NCBI GenBank assembly: GCA_900314565.1
Contig: OMVU01000062.1
Location: 1-43,069 of the forward strand
DNA length: 43,069 bases
Direction: 5' to 3'
Source: an uncultured Eubacteriales bacterium
Lineage (GTDB): Bacteria > Bacillota > Clostridia > Lachnospirales > Lachnospiraceae
Shown here: in pieces, positions 23,573-29,782 of the stretch
How positions within the stretch are numbered: position 1 is the first letter of the stretch
How the letters are laid out: every line of letters begins with the position of its first letter
Notes under the pieces: generated by a model
Told to the model about the DNA's origin: nothing
The model's database searches: none
Seen by the model: only the letters and a program-made list of their open reading frames with translations
Translations under genes and position numbers: made by a program

Positions 23573-24263
23573 AGGAGACGGGGGGCAAGACAGAGCAGTC
23601 GGTCGTCTGTCAGACAGGTTGTTTTCAGCAGCCGATGGTGCATGGCAGGAGGCCATGAAAAAGCAGTTCCTGCTTGAAATGGCGGACGGTACGCTCAGCC
23701 CGGAACGTTTTCGATACTATATGCTCATAGACTATCTCTACCTGATCGAGTATATAAAGACCCTGCGGATCATAGAGGAACGTTCGGGTGAGCCGGAGAT
23801 AAAGAGCTTTCTTCAGAATACCATCGGGGCGACGGAGGAGGAGCTCGGCCGTGTTCATTTTCCCAATATGATACAGCTGGGGATCACGGAGGAGGTCATT
23901 TCGAAAACCGCCCTGCCGCAGGAAGCAGAGGAATATATCCGTTACATGCGCGGCCTGGCGCAGGAGAGGCCGATCCTCGAGAGCCTTACGGCTCTCCTGG
24001 ACTGCTCCTGGGCATATGCCTATATCGCGGAGCATATGATCGGACAGTACGGGGAGAAGATTCGGAACTCACGGTACAGGGACTGGTTCATGGCGTATAC
24101 AACGCGCGAATATATAGATTCGAATCAGGCCTGGATCGACATGGTGGATTCGCTGGCAGAAGGGATTGAAGAAGAGAGGCAGGAGGAGCTTTGCAGGATC
24201 TTTGTCACCTGTGCGGGGTACGAGAATGCGTTCTGGGATGCGGTGTATTGCGGTGAGATTTAA
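23526..24263 (+). CDS. tenA: TenA-family thiaminase II / aminopyrimidine aminohydrolase
   Basis: The 245-residue protein matches TenA: RFRYYMLIDYLYLIEY, then EELGRVHFPNMIQLGI, the active-site Cys160 in LTALLDCSWAYAYI, and the late acidic helix CRIFVTCAGYENAFWDAV. TenA releases the salvageable aminopyrimidine from degraded thiamine, feeding ThiD. The start at 23526 is chosen because AGGAGG lies 6 bp upstream inside the methyltransferase gene; no later start fits before the conserved domain. Together with thiM, thiE and thiD it completes a salvage route. Confidence 0.93.
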   Translation: MAIRAEDMWRSSQKSRGDGGQDRAVGRLSDRLFSAADGAWQEAMKKQFLLEMADGTLSPERFRYYMLIDYLYLIEYIKTLRIIEERSGEPEIKSFLQNTIGATEEELGRVHFPNMIQLGITEEVISKTALPQEAEEYIRYMRGLAQERPILESLTALLDCSWAYAYIAEHMIGQYGEKIRNSRYRDWFMAYTTREYIDSNQAWIDMVDSLAEGIEEERQEELCRIFVTCAGYENAFWDAVYCGEI

Positions 24264-24296
24264 GTCTGCGGCAAGAACGCCGAGGCTTTCTTGATG
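24263..24296. repeat. Repeat family B, terminal fragment
   Basis: GCGGCAAGAACGCCGAGGCT, then TTCTTGA, matches the end of the B unit at about 11008-11033. It starts at the tenA stop. Confidence 0.55.
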
Positions 24297-24370
24297 AGAT
24301 GACGGAAAATACACGTCATGTCAGTGCAGGAGAAAAATTAGCTCAGGTGAAAATGCTTCCGGTGGTTGAA

Positions 24371-24434
24371 GCCGCGCAGTGAGGGAGGTGAATTGCACCT
24401 TGCGTGTACTGATAAGAATGCCGGGGCATTCCTG
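24371..24434. repeat. Repeat family B, partial copy
   Basis: GCCGCGCAGTGAGGGAGGTG, AATTGCACC, TTGCG and AATGCCGGGGCATTCCTGA follow the same hairpin order as 10974-11033. It abuts the end of the ABC transporter fragment. Confidence 0.6.
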
Positions 24435-24449
24435 ATATTTGGGAAGGGG

Positions 24450-24930
24450 CTCTCGCGGCTTTCGCTGCCGCGATGACCTCCTCATCCGTTGCGTCGAGCC
24501 GGCCGTAGCGGATATTTTCCATGATCGTTCCGTGGAACAGCCACGTGTCCTGCAGGACCATTCCGATGTTCTGTCTGAGTGCGCCTCTGGAAATCTGTGT
24601 GATCGGATGCCCGTCAATTCTTATCTCGCCGCTGTTCACGTCGTAGAACCGCATCAGAAGCTTCACGATGGTCGTCTTTCCGGCCCCGGTCGGGCCGACA
24701 ATGGCTACCATTTTGCCCGGAGCGACGTCCAGACTGAAGTCATGGATGACCGTTTTATCCGGGAGATAGCCGAAACGGACGTGCTCAAAGCGCACAGCTC
24801 CGTCGATACCGGAAAGGTCAGACGTCTCTGCCGCATCCGCTGTCTCCTCCGGCTGGGCAAGGTCAGGCTGTCTGAATGCGGTCGGGAATCGGCAGGCATC
24901 CGGTGCAGCGATTGGAAAAAGAAAAATTGA
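24450..24930 (-). pseudogene. ABC exporter ATPase-domain fragment
   Basis: The minus-strand frame encodes VRFEHVRFGYLPDKTVIHDF, Walker A GPTGAGKTT, the Q-loop VLQDTWLFHGTIMENIRYG and EEVIAAAKAA. These are the first half of the nucleotide-binding domain of a multidrug-type ABC exporter (TMD-NBD fusion). The signature LSGGQ, Walker B and H-loop are missing beyond 24450, where repeat B begins. Upstream the frame is scrambled, and no transmembrane domain is present. It is a deletion remnant, non-functional. Confidence 0.85.
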
Positions 24931-24974
24931 AGGCCGGTCACCCGGCACGCTTAAACGCCAGGGGTGATCGGCCT
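24931..24974 (-). terminator. Terminator of the hypB genes (minus strand)
   Basis: AGGCCGATCACCC and GGGTGACCGGCCT (minus-strand sense) form a 13-bp stem with one G-U pair, followed on the minus strand by TTCAATTTTTCTTTTT. The same DNA lies just upstream of the ABC fragment. The plus-strand interval 24975-25040 also holds short CTGTTTTGCTGTTTA-like repeats. Confidence 0.65.
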
Positions 24975-25064
24975 CTTTGATGTTTTGCTGTTTACTGTTT
25001 TGCTGTTTATTATCCTGATATATACTGTTTTACTGTTTGACAGTTGGCTCGTCCTGTCCCGCAT

Positions 25065-25733
25065 TCAAGTGTTATGCTTGTCGACCATGTCCCGGAGCCA
25101 TGCGATCCACTCGTCGAAGCCTTCGCCTGTCTTTGCGGAGAGGAAGAAGATCTTAGCCATCGGATTGCAGCGATGGATTCGTTCTATGACGGCCTCATCG
25201 TCGAAGGCAAAGTATGCACGCGTGTCGATCTTGTTGATGAGCACACACTGGCACACTTCGAACATGAGCGGGTACTTGAGCGGCTTGTCATCGCCTTCCG
25301 GGATCGAGAGGATCTCGATGTTGACAGCGGAGCCCACATCCTCTTCTGCCGGGCAGACAAGATTGCCGACGTTCTCAAGGAAAATGATGTCGAGGTCATC
25401 CGCACTGAACTCGTCGAGGGCTTCCTTTGTCATGTTCGCATTCATCGCACATTCGCCGCCTGTGTGGACCTGGATGGAGCGGACACCGGCAGAGCGCATT
25501 TTTTCGGCGTCGACGGTGGCATCGATGTCGGCTTCCATGACGCCTATGGAGTAGTCGTTCCTGAGTGCTTCGATAGTGCGGAGAAGGACGGAGGTCTTGC
25601 CTGCGCCCGGGGAAGCCATGATGTTGGCGAGGAATGTCCTGTTCATCTTATTGCGTACGCGGATCTCCTCAGCAATTGTATTGTTCTTATCATATACGCC
25701 GATGTTGACATTGATTACTTTCAGGTCTGCCAT
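25065..25733 (-). CDS. hypB: HypB-family GTPase paralog lacking the metal-site histidine
   Basis: This 222-residue SIMIBI GTPase has Walker A S41-PGAGK-T47, MEADIDATVDA, VHTGG, FLENVGNLVCP, the G4-type NKID and the SAKTGEGF loop. HypB delivers nickel to [NiFe]-hydrogenase together with HypA. In the internal metal site of HypB the motif is Cys-His-Leu-Asp; here it is C95-A-M-N, so the His and Asp are replaced, while the NLVCP cysteine remains. The N-terminal CxxCGC nickel motif is absent. It lies about 240 bp downstream of a second hypB. No hydrogenase, urease, hypA or hypCDEF gene is in the window. Confidence 0.92.
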   Translation of the reverse strand: MADLKVINVNIGVYDKNNTIAEEIRVRNKMNRTFLANIMASPGAGKTSVLLRTIEALRNDYSIGVMEADIDATVDAEKMRSAGVRSIQVHTGGECAMNANMTKEALDEFSADDLDIIFLENVGNLVCPAEEDVGSAVNIEILSIPEGDDKPLKYPLMFEVCQCVLINKIDTRAYFAFDDEAVIERIHRCNPMAKIFFLSAKTGEGFDEWIAWLRDMVDKHNT

Positions 25734-25763
25734 GGAATCTCCCTTCTGATTTATGTTGAGCCA

Positions 25764-25843
25764 CAGGCAGCTGCGACAGTCTGTACTTCATGGAAATTGT
25801 ATGAACATTTAAACCCATTTCGCACAGATTTCGCCGGCGCCTG
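25764..25843. repeat. Repeat family D, short copy between the hypB genes
   Basis: It starts CAGGCAGCTGCGACAGTCTG and ends in a Gcgcacagatttcgccggcgcctg-like arm; the middle has CTTCATGGAAATTGTATGAA as in the other D copies. The remaining DNA to 25973 shows no gene. Confidence 0.65.
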
Positions 25844-25973
25844 TGATGATGGATACGGAAATCTGAAGTCACTTCCCGCGTTTATGCGGCAGTTCCTTCA
25901 CGCTCAGATCTGACGAAGGAGAACGGTCCTTTTTCGGAAAATATCGTCAGACTGTCGGAGCATTCTTCAGTTC

Positions 25974-26648
25974 TTACTCAAGAAAGGTCCGAACTTCCTG
26001 TAAGAGCCATGCGCACCATGCGTCCACGCCTTCGCCGGTCGCGGCGGAAATCGGAAAGACCGGACAGCAGGCATTGCGCAGCCGAACATTTTCCCGGAAC
26101 TTTTCGAGATCAAAATCAAATACCGGAAGAGCGTCGATCTTATTTACGAGCACGACGTCGGCCTTCTCGAACATGAGAGGGTACTTGAGCGGTTTGTCGT
26201 CGCCTTCCGGGATCGAGAGGATGACGGCATTTTTGCATGCCCCGGTGTCGAATTCGGCCGGGCAGACGAGGTTCCCTACATTTTCAAGAATGACAAGATC
26301 AAGGTCGTCGGTCCCTATTGCGCGAAGGCCCTGGCGGGACATATCCGCATCCAGATGGCACATGCCGCCGGTGTGGACCTGGATCGACTTTATGCCGAGT
26401 GCCGCAATCGCCTTTGCGTCGACGTCGCTGTCGATATCGGCTTCCATGACCCCGATCCGCAGACTGTCGCGCAGTCCGGCGATCGTGGCTTTCAGTGTCG
26501 TGGTCTTTCCGCTTCCCGGAGAGGACATCAGGTTCAGGTAGAAGGTCTTATCTTTTTTCAGTTCCGAGCGGAGCAGGTCCGCGTCTGCATCATTATCTTC
26601 CAATATAGTTTTTTTCAGATCGAGAATGCGTATGCTTCTGTCTTCCAT
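25974..26648 (-). CDS. hypB: HypB-family nickel-insertion GTPase (canonical metal site)
   Basis: This 224-residue GTPase is closely similar to the 25065 paralog across the whole length (Walker A S43-PGSGK-T49, MEADIDSDVDA, ENVGNLVCPAEFD, SIPEGDDKPLKYPLMFEKAD, NKID). Its internal metal motif is the canonical C97-H98-L-D, so it should bind nickel or zinc at the dimer interface. It should function in hydrogenase maturation or in a related nickel enzyme system. The ATG at 26648 follows an AGGGGGAT site (minus sense), with a promoter at 26791-26819. Confidence 0.94.
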   Translation of the reverse strand: MEDRSIRILDLKKTILEDNDADADLLRSELKKDKTFYLNLMSSPGSGKTTTLKATIAGLRDSLRIGVMEADIDSDVDAKAIAALGIKSIQVHTGGMCHLDADMSRQGLRAIGTDDLDLVILENVGNLVCPAEFDTGACKNAVILSIPEGDDKPLKYPLMFEKADVVLVNKIDALPVFDFDLEKFRENVRLRNACCPVFPISAATGEGVDAWCAWLLQEVRTFLE

Positions 26649-26762
26649 AGATCAAATCCCCCTGAATTCAGTTTGGACGCAGGAGAAAAGCTTTCTTCTG
26701 CAGGGTTCCGGACCACGCAGGTCCCGGACAGGAGCACTGTGCAGCTGCATTTTTCCCTGAAG

Positions 26763-26819
26763 GTATCTGCGTATACCGAATACTTCTTAGATACTATACA
26801 AAAAAGGCCGCATGGTCAA
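26763..26819 (-). promoter_or_regulatory. hypB promoter with overlapping inverted repeat
   Basis: On the minus strand TTGACC (26819-26814), 17 bp and TAGTAT (26796-26791) form a promoter. The pair GTATCT (26763-26768) and AGATAC (26789-26794) makes an inverted repeat with a 20-bp spacer that overlaps the -10 box, a possible operator. The rest of 26649-26893 holds no gene. Confidence 0.6.
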
Positions 26820-26877
26820 GCTATAGGTCTTCATGTAAAAAAGAGGTAAAAGCGGCAGCTATTTTTAGGAAATCGGT

Positions 26878-26905
26878 TTGACATAAGCCCGTTATGCTAT
26901 ATAAT
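26878..26905 (+). promoter_or_regulatory. Consensus promoter of the FNT-folA operon
   Basis: TTGACA (26878-26883), a 16-bp spacer and TATAAT (26900-26905). Transcription would start near 26912, within the CaCA remnant, and read into the FNT gene. Confidence 0.85.
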
Positions 26906-27085
26906 GACCGGGGCAGTGATGGCCTGAATGCATGTGGAACGGAGCGTCCGCGGGCCGCAGTCAGTATCACCGGCGCGATCTCCGGCAATGCGGATATCTC
27001 GATCGGTAATGTCGTCGGCAGAAGGGATGGTTTTGTCCTGCTGGGTGCGTATGTCGCTTATTTCATCTACATTATGTTTGTGTAA
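26894..27085 (+). pseudogene. Remnant of a CaCA-family Na+/Ca2+ exchanger
   Basis: The 63-residue frame contains VSITGAISGNADISIGNVVG, which is the alpha-2 repeat of K+-dependent Na+/Ca2+ exchangers. It continues directly into RRDGFVLLGAYVAYFIYIMF, which is their last membrane helix. About 50 residues between them (SNIFN onward) are deleted, and everything before the alpha-2 repeat is missing. The apparent ATG overlaps the -10 region of the promoter above, so it is unlikely to be translated from there. Confidence 0.7.
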
Positions 27086-27097
27086 AGAGGAGGGTTT

Positions 27098-27760
27098 ATG
27101 AAAATCGGTAAAACATTTGTATCCGGCATCCTTGCCGGAATCAGCATTGCCATTGGCGGGCTTGTCTTTCTCTCGGTCGAGAACCGTGTGATCGGCGCAG
27201 CACTCTTTACGGTCGGACTGTTCTCGGTCTGCTCCTTCGGTTTCCATCTTTTTACCGGAAAAGTCTGCTATGTTTTCCAGAATGATAAGGAGTATGCGAT
27301 CCAGCTTCCGGTCATCTGGCTGGGAAATCTCGTCGGTACAGGCGTGACCGCAGGGATTGCCACGCTGACGCGGGCGGGAGCCGGGCTGGCAGAAAAAGCT
27401 GCAGGGCTCTGTGAGGTGAAGCTCTCCGACAGTTTTGTGAGCCTCTTCTTCCTCGGAATTCTGTGCAATATTCTGATTTATATTGCAGTGGAAGGATACG
27501 GTAAAATTCAGCACGAGACGGGAAAATATCTGGCTCTGCTCTTCGGCGTCATGGTGTTCATTTTGTGCGGTACGGAACACTGCGTTGCGGATATGTTCTA
27601 TTTCTGGATGGCCGGAGCCTGGAGCGGAAAGGCTGTCGCTGCGATCATTGCAATCACAGCCGGCAACTGTGTCGGCGGAGTGCTCCTTCCGCTTCTTCGG
27701 ATGGCAGCAGCGCCTGCTGCTCCGAAGAGTAAGAACGGGGAAAGGCGGGGAAGAAAATGA
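27098..27760 (+). CDS. Formate/nitrite transporter (FNT) family channel
   Basis: The 220-residue membrane protein has six hydrophobic segments and the FNT signature near its end, CGTEHCVADMFYFWMAGAW, in which the histidine of G-x-E-H is the central protonation site. FNT proteins move formate, nitrite, lactate or hydrosulfide as pentameric channels. At 220 residues it is shorter than FocA (about 280), mainly at the ends. The ATG follows AGGAGG. It overlaps folA by 4 bp (ATGA), an unusual pairing that may reflect one-carbon (formate-folate) metabolism. Confidence 0.88.
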   Translation: MKIGKTFVSGILAGISIAIGGLVFLSVENRVIGAALFTVGLFSVCSFGFHLFTGKVCYVFQNDKEYAIQLPVIWLGNLVGTGVTAGIATLTRAGAGLAEKAAGLCEVKLSDSFVSLFFLGILCNILIYIAVEGYGKIQHETGKYLALLFGVMVFILCGTEHCVADMFYFWMAGAWSGKAVAAIIAITAGNCVGGVLLPLLRMAAAPAAPKSKNGERRGRK

Positions 27761-28230
27761 TCGGACTCATAGCCGCGAGATCGAAAAACAATGTGATCGG
27801 GAGGGACGGTAAGATCCCCTGGAGGATCAGGGGAGAACAGAAGCAGTTCAAAGAGCTCACGACCGGAAATGTTGTGATCATGGGGCGGAAGTCCTATGAG
27901 GAGATCGGTCATCCGCTTCCCAACAGGATGAATATCATTGTATCGGGGACCCTGAATCTTAGCGGGCCGAATATTGCGACGGCCAGATCTCTTGAGGAAG
28001 CTCTTCGGATGGCGGAGGGACGGGATGTTTTCATTTCCGGCGGGTACGGCCTCTTTAAGGAGGCGATCCCGATCGTGGAGCGGATGTACCTTACGGAGGT
28101 CGATCTGGAGGTCCCGGACGGGGATGTGTTTTTTCCCGATTTCGACGAGAATGATTTCGAGAAGGAAGTGATCGGAGCAGGAGGGGACGAGATCAGGTTT
28201 ACCCGGATGCTCTACACGCGGAAGGTTTGA
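27757..28230 (+). CDS. folA: Dihydrofolate reductase
   Basis: This 157-residue enzyme reduces dihydrofolate to tetrahydrofolate with NADPH. The order of motifs is standard: MIGLIAARSKNNVIGRDGKI, PWRIRGEQKQFKELTTG (the acid at the E. coli Asp27 position is Glu), NVVIMGRKSYEEIG, NIIVSGT and VFISGGYGLFKEAI. Length and spacing are normal. It is co-transcribed with the FNT channel and followed by a terminator. Confidence 0.96.
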   Translation: MIGLIAARSKNNVIGRDGKIPWRIRGEQKQFKELTTGNVVIMGRKSYEEIGHPLPNRMNIIVSGTLNLSGPNIATARSLEEALRMAEGRDVFISGGYGLFKEAIPIVERMYLTEVDLEVPDGDVFFPDFDENDFEKEVIGAGGDEIRFTRMLYTRKV

Positions 28231-28294
28231 GCCCGGTGCGATTTTTTCATTTCTCAAAAAGGCTGCGGATAATCCGGAGCATTCGCTAAAATGC

Positions 28295-28350
28295 AGACAG
28301 GTCGAAAAACTTGTAAATACAAGGAATTTCGGACCTGTCTTTTCTTTTTT
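28295..28350 (+). terminator. Terminator after folA
   Basis: AGACAGGTC-GAAA pairs with TTTC-GGACCTGTCT around an 18-base loop, followed by TTTCTTTTTT. Confidence 0.75.
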
Positions 28351-28390
28351 GTTCTCCGACCGGGTTCGGGAAAACGAGGCTGGATTAAAG

Positions 28391-28470
28391 CCTGCGGCGG
28401 ATCACAGAGGCGCAAAGAGAAAGGTGCTTTTCACCATGTGCGTCCCGGCAGGAATGCGGGCGGTCCAGGA
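28391..28470. repeat. Repeat family B, diverged copy
   Basis: GCGGCGGATCACAGAGGCGC, AAAGAGAAAGGTGC, TTTTCACC, then GGAATGCGGGCGGTCC parallel 10966-11033 in order. No gene lies in 28351-28500. Confidence 0.6.
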
Positions 28471-28520
28471 TGTTGATTATGACATAATGTAAAAAAATAA
28501 GAACTAAATGTAATATATAC

Positions 28521-28549
28521 TTGACAAATAGTCATGTGCGTAGTATCCT
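28521..28549 (+). promoter_or_regulatory. Promoter of the membrane protein-XRE pair
   Basis: TTGACA (28521-28526) with TATCCT (28544-28549) at 17 bp; TAGTAT at 28541 is an overlapping alternative with a short spacer. It lies about 70 bp upstream of the ATG. Confidence 0.55.
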
Positions 28550-28620
28550 TTAATCAGATCACAGAAAGGTCCTTCAGGAGAAGGCCCGTATAAAAATACA
28601 TCACGTAAAGGAGAACGGTC

Positions 28621-29145
28621 ATGAATGAATATAGTATTGGTCTTGCATGCGGAATTATTTTCGGAGTACTGTTTTTGGTAATTTGGTTCGCTTTCCGCAA
28701 GGCAAAGGGAATTGACCCGATGGAGAAGTTCGATGAGAGGCAGATCGCAGACAGATATAAAGCCTATAAGAGCGGATTTTTCGCCCTGCTCATATTCGTC
28801 GCGGCGGATGCCCTGCTCAAGATGTTCGGTGTAAGCCTCTTTGAAGAGCCCGTCGGAGAGTGCATTGCAGTCTTTATCGCGGTCGGAGTGTTTGCCTGCC
28901 GGGCTGTCATGTCGGATGCATATTTTGCTCCGGGGAAGAGCATGAGAAATTTCATTCTGCTGTATGGTGTGATTTGCTTCGCCCAGCTCGTAAATACGGT
29001 GAGATCGTTTACAGATCATGAGCTGATCCATGACGGCAGACTGACGATCCACTGCATCAGCCCGCTCTGCCTCATTTTATTCCTGGTAATAATGATCGCG
29101 GTGCTGATCCGCGCACGCCAGCTCAAATATGAAGAGGAGGAGTGA
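28621..29145 (+). CDS. Four-helix membrane protein paired with an XRE regulator
   Basis: This 174-residue protein has an N-terminal helix, a short conserved-looking cytosolic segment DPMEKFDERQIADRYKAY, and three further helices; it ends in a charged EEEE tail. The M-E-K-F-D-E-R-Q motif recurs in small Bacillota membrane proteins encoded next to short XRE regulators, but I know no function for them. The ATG follows AAAGGAG. The XRE gene starts 2 bp after its stop, so the two are translationally coupled. Confidence 0.8.
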   Translation: MNEYSIGLACGIIFGVLFLVIWFAFRKAKGIDPMEKFDERQIADRYKAYKSGFFALLIFVAADALLKMFGVSLFEEPVGECIAVFIAVGVFACRAVMSDAYFAPGKSMRNFILLYGVICFAQLVNTVRSFTDHELIHDGRLTIHCISPLCLILFLVIMIAVLIRARQLKYEEEE

Positions 29146-29147
29146 TC

Positions 29148-29348
29148 ATGAAGAATCTGAAGCTGAAATCCGCGAGGGCGGCAAAGGATTACTCCCAGCA
29201 GCAGCTCGCGGACCTTGTAGGGGTCTCCCGGCAGACGATCAATGCGATCGAGAAGGGGGATTACAATCCCACGATCCGACTTTGCCTTGCGATCTGCAGG
29301 GCACTTGACAGGACATTGGATGAATTGTTCTGGGAAGATGAGGCATAA
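29148..29348 (+). CDS. Small XRE-family helix-turn-helix regulator
   Basis: This 66-residue protein is almost entirely one Cro/CI helix-turn-helix: LKSARAAKDYSQQQLADLVG, VSRQTINAIEKGDYNPTIRL, then ICRALDRTLDELFW. It matches the minimal regulators of about 65-70 residues common in Clostridia. The ATG at 29148 follows GAGGAGGAG; GTG at 29142 is less likely. With its membrane partner it may form a signal-responsive unit in which the membrane protein holds or tunes the regulator, which is inference from gene pairing. Confidence 0.93.
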   Translation: MKNLKLKSARAAKDYSQQQLADLVGVSRQTINAIEKGDYNPTIRLCLAICRALDRTLDELFWEDEA

Positions 29349-29382
29349 ATCAGACACTTATTCCTGACCGACGAGACGTAAG

Positions 29383-29557
29383 TCAGAAAGGAACCTCGGT
29401 CTTGTCCCGGTCGATGGGAAATCCGCCGATCCTTACAATCATGGCGCTGGCAAAGAAGATCGCGAAGACGATCGACATCTGAACGGTACGGATCTCACCA
29501 AAGGGCATTCCTGATCTGAGAAAAAAGAATGGAGATACTTCTTCCTTATCTCTTATA
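29383..29557 (-). pseudogene. C-terminal membrane-protein fragment (Lgt-like tail?)
   Basis: On the minus strand a frame runs from the edge of repeat D4 to TGA at 29385-29383. It includes FFFLRSGMPFGEIRTVQMSI, then VFAIFFASAMIVRIGG and a short polar tail. The G-x-I-R-T-V-Q plus one helix layout resembles the last helix of prolipoprotein diacylglyceryl transferase-like proteins, but the match is weak. No start or upstream part exists, since repeat D4 lies at the break. Confidence 0.4.
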
Positions 29558-29563
29558 TATGGT

Positions 29564-29726
29564 CAGGCAATTGCGAACGTCTGTGCTTCATGTAAATTGT
29601 ATGAACATTCAAACGGCTTCCGCGCCAGGAACTTCTAACATTCACTCAAGATGTGGAAAAGCATTCGCAAAAAACGTTAACTCGCTTCGCTCAATTTCAT
29701 TTCGCACAGAGTTTCGCAAGAGCCTG
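29564..29726. repeat. Repeat family D copy upstream of the DUF2804 gene
   Basis: It starts CAGGCAATTGCGAACGTCTG and ends CACAGAGTTTCGCAAGAGCC-TG; inner arms are CATGTAAATTGTATGAACAT and a diverged partner. It also has AACGTTAACTCGCTTCGCTC, the inverse of the insert in the 21844 copy. Confidence 0.75.
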
Positions 29727-29782
29727 TATATATGGTATAATTAGTGAAAGACGGAACGGGCAAGATGCAGGGAGGTCAGACT

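Noticed and set aside
24980-25040. CTGTTTTGCTGTTTA-like short repeats as a regulatory array
   Set aside because: They are irregular, low in complexity and next to a terminator; nothing suggests more than slippage.
26894-27085. Intact small membrane protein upstream of the FNT gene
   Set aside because: Its content matches two separate parts of a CaCA exchanger joined by a deletion, and its ATG lies within the promoter -10 region.
29529-29744. Conserved small protein encoded by repeat D (similar frames at 34291 minus and 21890 minus)
   Set aside because: The shared peptide-like strings come from the shared DNA repeat, in different strands and with different ends, and have no ribosome-binding sites.
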